A stretch of 64,000 bases of DNA from assembly GCA_963769115.1 (NCBI GenBank), contig CAVYKN010000020.1, positions 1 to 64,000 of the forward strand. The letters are read 5' to 3'. The stretch is from DASTFY01 sp963769115 (GTDB lineage: Bacteria; Actinomycetota; Acidimicrobiia; Acidimicrobiales; Ilumatobacteraceae). Made by a program: the position numbers and the translations under genes. The notes under the pieces were generated by a model. It ran no database searches. It was not told the origin of the DNA and saw nothing but the letters and a program-made list of their open reading frames with translations. Below are positions 60,060 through 64,000 of this stretch, piece by piece. Every line of letters starts with the position of its first letter. The first letter of the stretch is position 1.

Positions 60060-61221
60060 CTAGCCGAGGCGCTCGATGATGGTGGCGTTGGCCATGCCGC
60101 CGCCCTCGCACATGGTCTGCAGGCCGTAGCGGCCACCGGTGCGCTCGAGCTCGTTGACCAGCGTCGCCATCAGACGGGCGCCCGAGCACCCGAGCGGGTG
60201 GCCGAGGGCGATGGCGCCCCCGTTGACGTTGACCTTCTCCATGTCCGGGTGGTGCTCCTTCTCCCACGCCAGCACCACGGAGGCGAACGCCTCGTTGATC
60301 TCCACCAGGTCGATCTGCTCGAGGGTCATGCCCGCCCGCTCCAGCACCTTGCTCGGTGGCGGGGATGGGCGCGGTCAGCATGAGCCGCGGATCGTCGGCG
60401 GCGAGGGCGAAGTCCACGAAGCGGGCGCGTGGGGTCAGCCCGAGCGCGGCCGCCTTCTCCTCGCTCATGATGAGCATCGCCGCCGCGCCGTCCGTGATCT
60501 GCGAGCTGTTGGCCGCCGTGACCCGGCCGTCCTCCTTGAACGACGGCTTGAGCGTGGCCAGCTTCTCGACCGTCGACTCCCGGATGCCCTCGTCCGTCGT
60601 CATCGACGTGCCCTCGGCGTCCAGCACGGGCAGGATCTCCCGCTCGAAGCGACCCTCGTCGCGGGCCCGGGCGGCGTAGGACTGGCTGCGCACGGCGAAG
60701 GCGTCCATCTCCTCCCGGCTGATGCCCCACTTCTCGGCGATCATCTCGGCGGAGATGCCCTGCGGCACCAGCCCGCCCATCGGCTCGTAGCGGGCGCCGA
60801 CCCGGGGCCCGAACGGGAAGCCGTACTTGCCGTCGGCGATCGAGGCGCCCATCGGCACACGGGTCATGACCTCGACCCCGCCGGCCACGACCACGTCGTA
60901 GGCGCCGGCGATGACGCCCTGGGCCGCGAAGTGGGCGGCCTGCTGGGACGAGCCGCACTGGCGATCGACGGTGGTGCCCGGCACGGTCTCGGGCCAGCCG
61001 GCGGCCAGCACCGCGTTGCGGGCGATGTTGACGCTCTGCTCGCCGACCTGCATGACGCAGCCCATGACGACGTCGTCGACGACCGCGGGGTCGATCCCCG
61101 TGCGCTCGGCCAGCGCCTTGAGGGTCTCGGCGGCCAGGTCGACCGGATGCCATTCCTTGAGACGCCCGTTGCGCCGGCCGAGGGGGGTGCGGATCGTGTC
61201 GACGATGACGGCGGTGGGCAT
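60060..61221 (-). CDS. acetyl-CoA acetyltransferase (thiolase), one frame break
   Basis: About 386 residues from ATG 61221. Thiolase motifs: nucleophile Cys 89 in VDRQCGSSQQAAHF, then SSQITDGAAAMLI; after a frame change near 60353 (one extra base before SKVLERAGMT) the C-terminus gives NEAFASVVLAWE, NVNGGAIALGHPLGCSGAR and CEGGGMANATIIERLG with the second catalytic Cys and His. This is a degradative or acetoacetyl-CoA thiolase. It stands back to back with an acyl-CoA ligase gene across a palindrome, pointing to fatty-acid oxidation. The break is isolated, so it is likely a sequence error. Confidence 0.88.
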
Positions 61222-61241
61222 GTGTGGCTCCCTGCGACGAG

Positions 61242-61261
61242 ACTTGACCTACGGGTCAAGT
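61242..61261. promoter_or_regulatory. perfect palindromic operator between thiolase and acyl-CoA ligase genes
   Basis: ACTTGACCTACGGGTCAAGT consists of two 8-bp arms (ACTTGACC/GGTCAAGT) around TACG. It lies 21 bp upstream of the thiolase start and 80 bp upstream of the acyl-CoA ligase start. The size and symmetry fit a TetR-type dimer site. The regulator gene is not visible in the window. Confidence 0.65.
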
Positions 61262-61340
61262 CTGGCCCGGGGGGACGGTGCGCGCCAACCCGCCCGACCA
61301 GTCAGAATGGCGCCCACACGAGCGTCACTGGGGGTACGAC

Positions 61341-63173
61341 ATGACGACGACCAACCCGAACTGGGTGCCGGCGGAGGACATCGCCAGGACCGTCGAGGGG
61401 ATGACCACGCCCAAGGCCTTCCTGGCCATCGTGGCCGAGCACCCGGATCTCGTGATGCTGCGGTCGATGCGGGGCGAGGAGCCCGGGCAGTGGGACGAGT
61501 GGACCGCGGCGGAGTACGCGGACCTGACCGCCAAGGCCGCCGCAGGGCTGCGGCACCACGGCCTCGGAGCCGGGGAGCGGATGCTGCTGATGATGCGCAA
61601 CCGGCCCGACTTCCACTGGTTCGACGCCGCCGCGCAGTTCCTGCGGGCCACGCCCGTGAGCATCTACAACTCCTCGTCCCCCGAGGAGATCCAGTACCTG
61701 GCCGGCCACGCCGAGGCCGAGATCGCGGTCGTGGAGGACAGCGGGTTCCTCGAGCGGATCCTCAAGGTGCGCGAGGAGCTGCCCGAGCTCAAGAAGATCT
61801 TCGTGATCAACCCGCCCGCCGACGCCCTGCCCGACGGCGTGCTGCCGGCGGCCGAGCTGCTCGGCCAGGGCAGCCTCGACCTCGCCGAGCTGGCCGCCGA
61901 GACCTCCCCCGACGACCTGGCCACCCTCATCTACACGTCCGGCACCACCGGGCCGCCGAAGGGCGTCATGATCAGCCAGGGCAACGTGGTCTACACCGCC
62001 GAGCAGCTCCGCCTGTGCTTCGGCGCCGACCTCGACTTCCTGGGCAAGCGGATGGTCTCGTACCTCCCGATGGCCCACATCGCCGAGCGGATGACGAGCC
62101 ACTACCAGGGGATGCTCCGCGGCCTGGCGGTCACGTCCTGTCCCGATCCCACCCAGATCGCGGCCTACGCGAAGGAGGTGCACCCCGAGCTCATCTTCGG
62201 CGTGCCCAGGGTCTGGGAGAAGATCTACCTCGGCGTCAACGCCGCGCTCTCCGCCGACCCCGAACGCAAGCAGAAGTTCGAGGAAGGGGTCGCGGCGGCC
62301 CTGGAGATCAAGGCCGCCGAGCGGGACGGCACGGTTACCCAGGAGCAGAAGGACACCTGGGCCTTCCTGGACGCCGTCGCCTTCTCGCAGGTCCGCGGGC
62401 TGCTCGGGCTCGATGCCTGTCAGGTGGCCATCACGGGCGCCGCACCCATCCCCCGGTCGATCCTCGAGTGGTACAACGCCGTGGGCATCCCGCTCAGCGA
62501 GATCTACGGCATGTCGGAGTGCTCCGGCCCGATGACGTGGGACGCCTGGGACATCCGGCCGGGCACGGTCGGGCGCGCCATCCCCGGGTGCGAGGTGATC
62601 ATCGCCGACGACGGCGAGGTCGTCTGCCGCGGCGGCAACGTGTTCCAGGGGTACTACAAGCAGCCCGACAAGACGGGCGAGACGCTCATCGACGGCTGGC
62701 TCCACTCCGGTGACATCGGCGAGATGGACGAGGACGGCTACCTCAAGATCGTCGACCGCAAGAAGGAGCTGATCATCACCTCGGGCGGCAAGAACATCAG
62801 CCCGGCCAACCTGGAGGCGTCGCTGAAGACGATCGGCCTCGTCGGGCAGGCGGCCGCCATCGGCGACAACCGCAAGTTCGTGTCGGCCATCCTCGTCCTG
62901 GACCCCGAGACGGCCGCGGTGTGGGCGGGACAGAACGGTCTGGAGGGCACGAGCCTGCCCGAGCTGGCCGCCCATCCCGACGTCGTCGCCGAGGTGCAGC
63001 GGGGGGTCGACGAGGTCAACAAGCAGTTCGCCCAGGTCGAGCAGATCAAGAAGTTCACCCTCGTCGGGGAGGAATGGCTCCCCGATTCCGACATGCTGAC
63101 ACCCACCTCCAAGCTCAAGCGGCGGGGCGTCAACGCCCGTTACGCGGCGGAGATCGAGGCCATGTACGCATGA
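61341..63173 (+). CDS. long-chain fatty-acid-CoA ligase (AMP-dependent synthetase)
   Basis: Encodes about 610 residues from ATG 61341. It is an adenylate-forming enzyme of the FadD15/ACSL type: P-loop TLIYTSGTTGPPKGVMIS, SYLPMAHIAERM, FGVPRVWEKIY, the core motif YGMSECSGPMTWD, GWLHSGDIGEMDEDGYLKIVDRKKELIITSGGKNISP and the C-terminal SKLKRRGV with the catalytic Lys region. It activates fatty acids for oxidation or lipid synthesis. The open frame runs upstream of the ATG (to 61278) but crosses the probable promoter region. It diverges from the thiolase across the shared operator. Confidence 0.93.
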   Translation: MTTTNPNWVPAEDIARTVEGMTTPKAFLAIVAEHPDLVMLRSMRGEEPGQWDEWTAAEYADLTAKAAAGLRHHGLGAGERMLLMMRNRPDFHWFDAAAQFLRATPVSIYNSSSPEEIQYLAGHAEAEIAVVEDSGFLERILKVREELPELKKIFVINPPADALPDGVLPAAELLGQGSLDLAELAAETSPDDLATLIYTSGTTGPPKGVMISQGNVVYTAEQLRLCFGADLDFLGKRMVSYLPMAHIAERMTSHYQGMLRGLAVTSCPDPTQIAAYAKEVHPELIFGVPRVWEKIYLGVNAALSADPERKQKFEEGVAAALEIKAAERDGTVTQEQKDTWAFLDAVAFSQVRGLLGLDACQVAITGAAPIPRSILEWYNAVGIPLSEIYGMSECSGPMTWDAWDIRPGTVGRAIPGCEVIIADDGEVVCRGGNVFQGYYKQPDKTGETLIDGWLHSGDIGEMDEDGYLKIVDRKKELIITSGGKNISPANLEASLKTIGLVGQAAAIGDNRKFVSAILVLDPETAAVWAGQNGLEGTSLPELAAHPDVVAEVQRGVDEVNKQFAQVEQIKKFTLVGEEWLPDSDMLTPTSKLKRRGVNARYAAEIEAMYA

Positions 63174-63197
63174 CGGAGCAGGCATGAGAGGCCAGAG

Positions 63198-63962
63198 ATG
63201 GTGCAGGCGGAAGAGGCATCCGATGAATCGAGACGGTTCGCCATGACGGGCGGGCGGCAGACACCCCCGCTCATCGGGCTCACGGGGCGTGGCCGGCGGG
63301 CCCACCAGGTCCACGGCCTGCCGTCGGCGTGGGACGAGGTGCCGGTGGAGGTGCACTTCGGCGACTACTCGGCCCAGGTCACCGCGGCCGGCGGCCTGCC
63401 GGTGATGCTCACCAGCGCGGCGTCCATCGACGCGCTGGCCGAACGGCTCGACGGTCTGGTCCTGACCGGCGGGTCCGATGTCGACCCGGCGCACTACGGC
63501 GCCGAGCCGGACCCGAACCTGGGCGTCGTCGAACCCGAGCGCGACGACTTCGAGCTGGCGCTCCTGGACGCCGTGGCGGCCGCGGGGAGGCCGGTGCTCG
63601 GGATCTGCCGCGGGCTCCAGGTCATCAACATCTGGGCCGGCGGGACGTTGCACCAGCACGTACCGGAGCACCTCCAGCTCGACCGGCCCCCGGCCGAGCG
63701 GGTGCACGACGTGAAGGTGGACCCGGCCACGCCGTTCGGCCGCCTCTACCCGGGCGAGATCTGCGTCAACACGTACCACCACCAGGCCATCGACGAGCTC
63801 GGCGAGGGCCTTGCAGTGGTGGGGCGGGCGCCCGACGGCATCATCGAGATGATCGAGCACGAGCGCCACCCGATGGTGGCGGTCCAGTGGCATCCCGAGC
63901 TGCTGGACGATCTCGACCCTGCGTTCGTGTGGCTCGTCGAGGCGGCCCGGCGCACGAGCTGA
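63198..63962 (+). CDS. gamma-glutamyl-gamma-aminobutyrate hydrolase family (C26) protein
   Basis: Encodes 254 residues from ATG 63198; ATG 63243 is an alternative that lacks the first 15 residues. It is a class I amidotransferase-like fold: LTGGSDVDPAHYGAEPDPN, nucleophile loop GICRGLQVINI with the active Cys, and AVQWHPEL with His and Glu. The VNTYHHQAIDELG segment is typical of the PuuD branch. These enzymes hydrolyse gamma-glutamyl amide bonds in polyamine or ethanolamine metabolism. It begins 24 bp after the acyl-CoA ligase and may be in the same operon, although the functional link is unclear. Confidence 0.87.
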   Translation: MVQAEEASDESRRFAMTGGRQTPPLIGLTGRGRRAHQVHGLPSAWDEVPVEVHFGDYSAQVTAAGGLPVMLTSAASIDALAERLDGLVLTGGSDVDPAHYGAEPDPNLGVVEPERDDFELALLDAVAAAGRPVLGICRGLQVINIWAGGTLHQHVPEHLQLDRPPAERVHDVKVDPATPFGRLYPGEICVNTYHHQAIDELGEGLAVVGRAPDGIIEMIEHERHPMVAVQWHPELLDDLDPAFVWLVEAARRTS

Positions 63963-64000
63963 CGCCGGGACGCCCAGGGGCGTCTGAAACCGTTCGGCCC

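Noticed and set aside
61302..63893. 863-codon open frame on the minus strand
   Set aside because: It is antisense to the acyl-CoA ligase and C26 hydrolase genes, which have complete family motifs; its own translation has none.

Overview
The window is a dense, very GC-rich stretch of chromosome with many GTG starts and many GTGA/ATGA gene overlaps. It carries a bcc-aa3 respiratory locus, an fhaA-fhaB-pstP-rodA-pbpA-pknB cluster with crgA and a pabA/trpG gene beside it, FHA and PASTA signalling proteins and DUF2510-type proteins. This points to an actinobacterium. A deep-branching group such as Acidimicrobiia is my inference, from the absence of pknA and the very large single-chain acyl-CoA carboxylase. 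It reads as ordinary chromosome: no phage, integrase, insertion sequence or CRISPR array is visible.

Layout. 0-9 kb: a partial tRNA-Arg, a membrane-anchored lytic transglycosylase, tRNA-Ser(GCT), an ABC-F ATPase, a tandem universal stress protein, a PhyH-type dioxygenase, a pirin, an RpiB-like isomerase, a solitary DNA methyltransferase and a ZIP metal transporter. 8.3-10 kb: a DGPF/YCII protein coupled to an ECF42-type sigma factor, with a candidate autoregulated promoter. 10.1-15.7 kb: a 1846-residue biotin-dependent carboxylase. 15.7-18.2 kb: a ferritin-like protein, an SDR and a tandem VOC protein. 18.2-25.4 kb: a secreted M14 carboxypeptidase, a zinc alcohol dehydrogenase, a VapBC pair, tRNA-Ser(TGA) and a lipoprotein serine hydrolase. 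25.5-33 kb: the terminal respiratory chain, with ctaE-qcrC-qcrA-qcrB leftward and ctaG-ctaC-ctaD-ctaF rightward from one 94-bp divergent promoter region. 33-36 kb: pheA, then larB-larC. 36-46 kb: a rhodanese, an ABC exporter pair, an acidic DUF2510 protein, an MBL-Rieske fusion protein, a degenerate GGDEF protein, an L,D-transpeptidase, a PAP2 protein and GluQRS. 46.5-50.8 kb: a ring-hydroxylase remnant, an SDR, an orphan protein, a ferredoxin-P450 operon and a low-GC membrane protein. 50.9-59.7 kb: tRNA-Leu(CAG) and the cell-wall/Ser-Thr kinase cluster. 59.7-64 kb: a small zinc-ribbon protein, a thiolase and an acyl-CoA ligase diverging from a palindromic operator, and a class-I amidotransferase.

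A strong quality signal runs through the data. Between about 20.2 and 35.4 kb nearly every gene is broken by one or more single-base frame changes, often at G or C runs, while the protein sequence on both sides stays well conserved. Because this includes the whole aerobic respiratory chain, I read it as local sequence or assembly error rather than gene decay, and give reconstructed gene spans. Isolated breaks of the same kind occur in the pirin (near 4.79 kb), the ABC permease (near 37.79 kb) and the thiolase (near 60.35 kb). The strongest biological leads are the ECF42 module with its matching promoter motif, the giant carboxylase, the MBL-Rieske/degenerate-GGDEF pair, the acidic DUF2510 protein and the thiolase/ligase operator.
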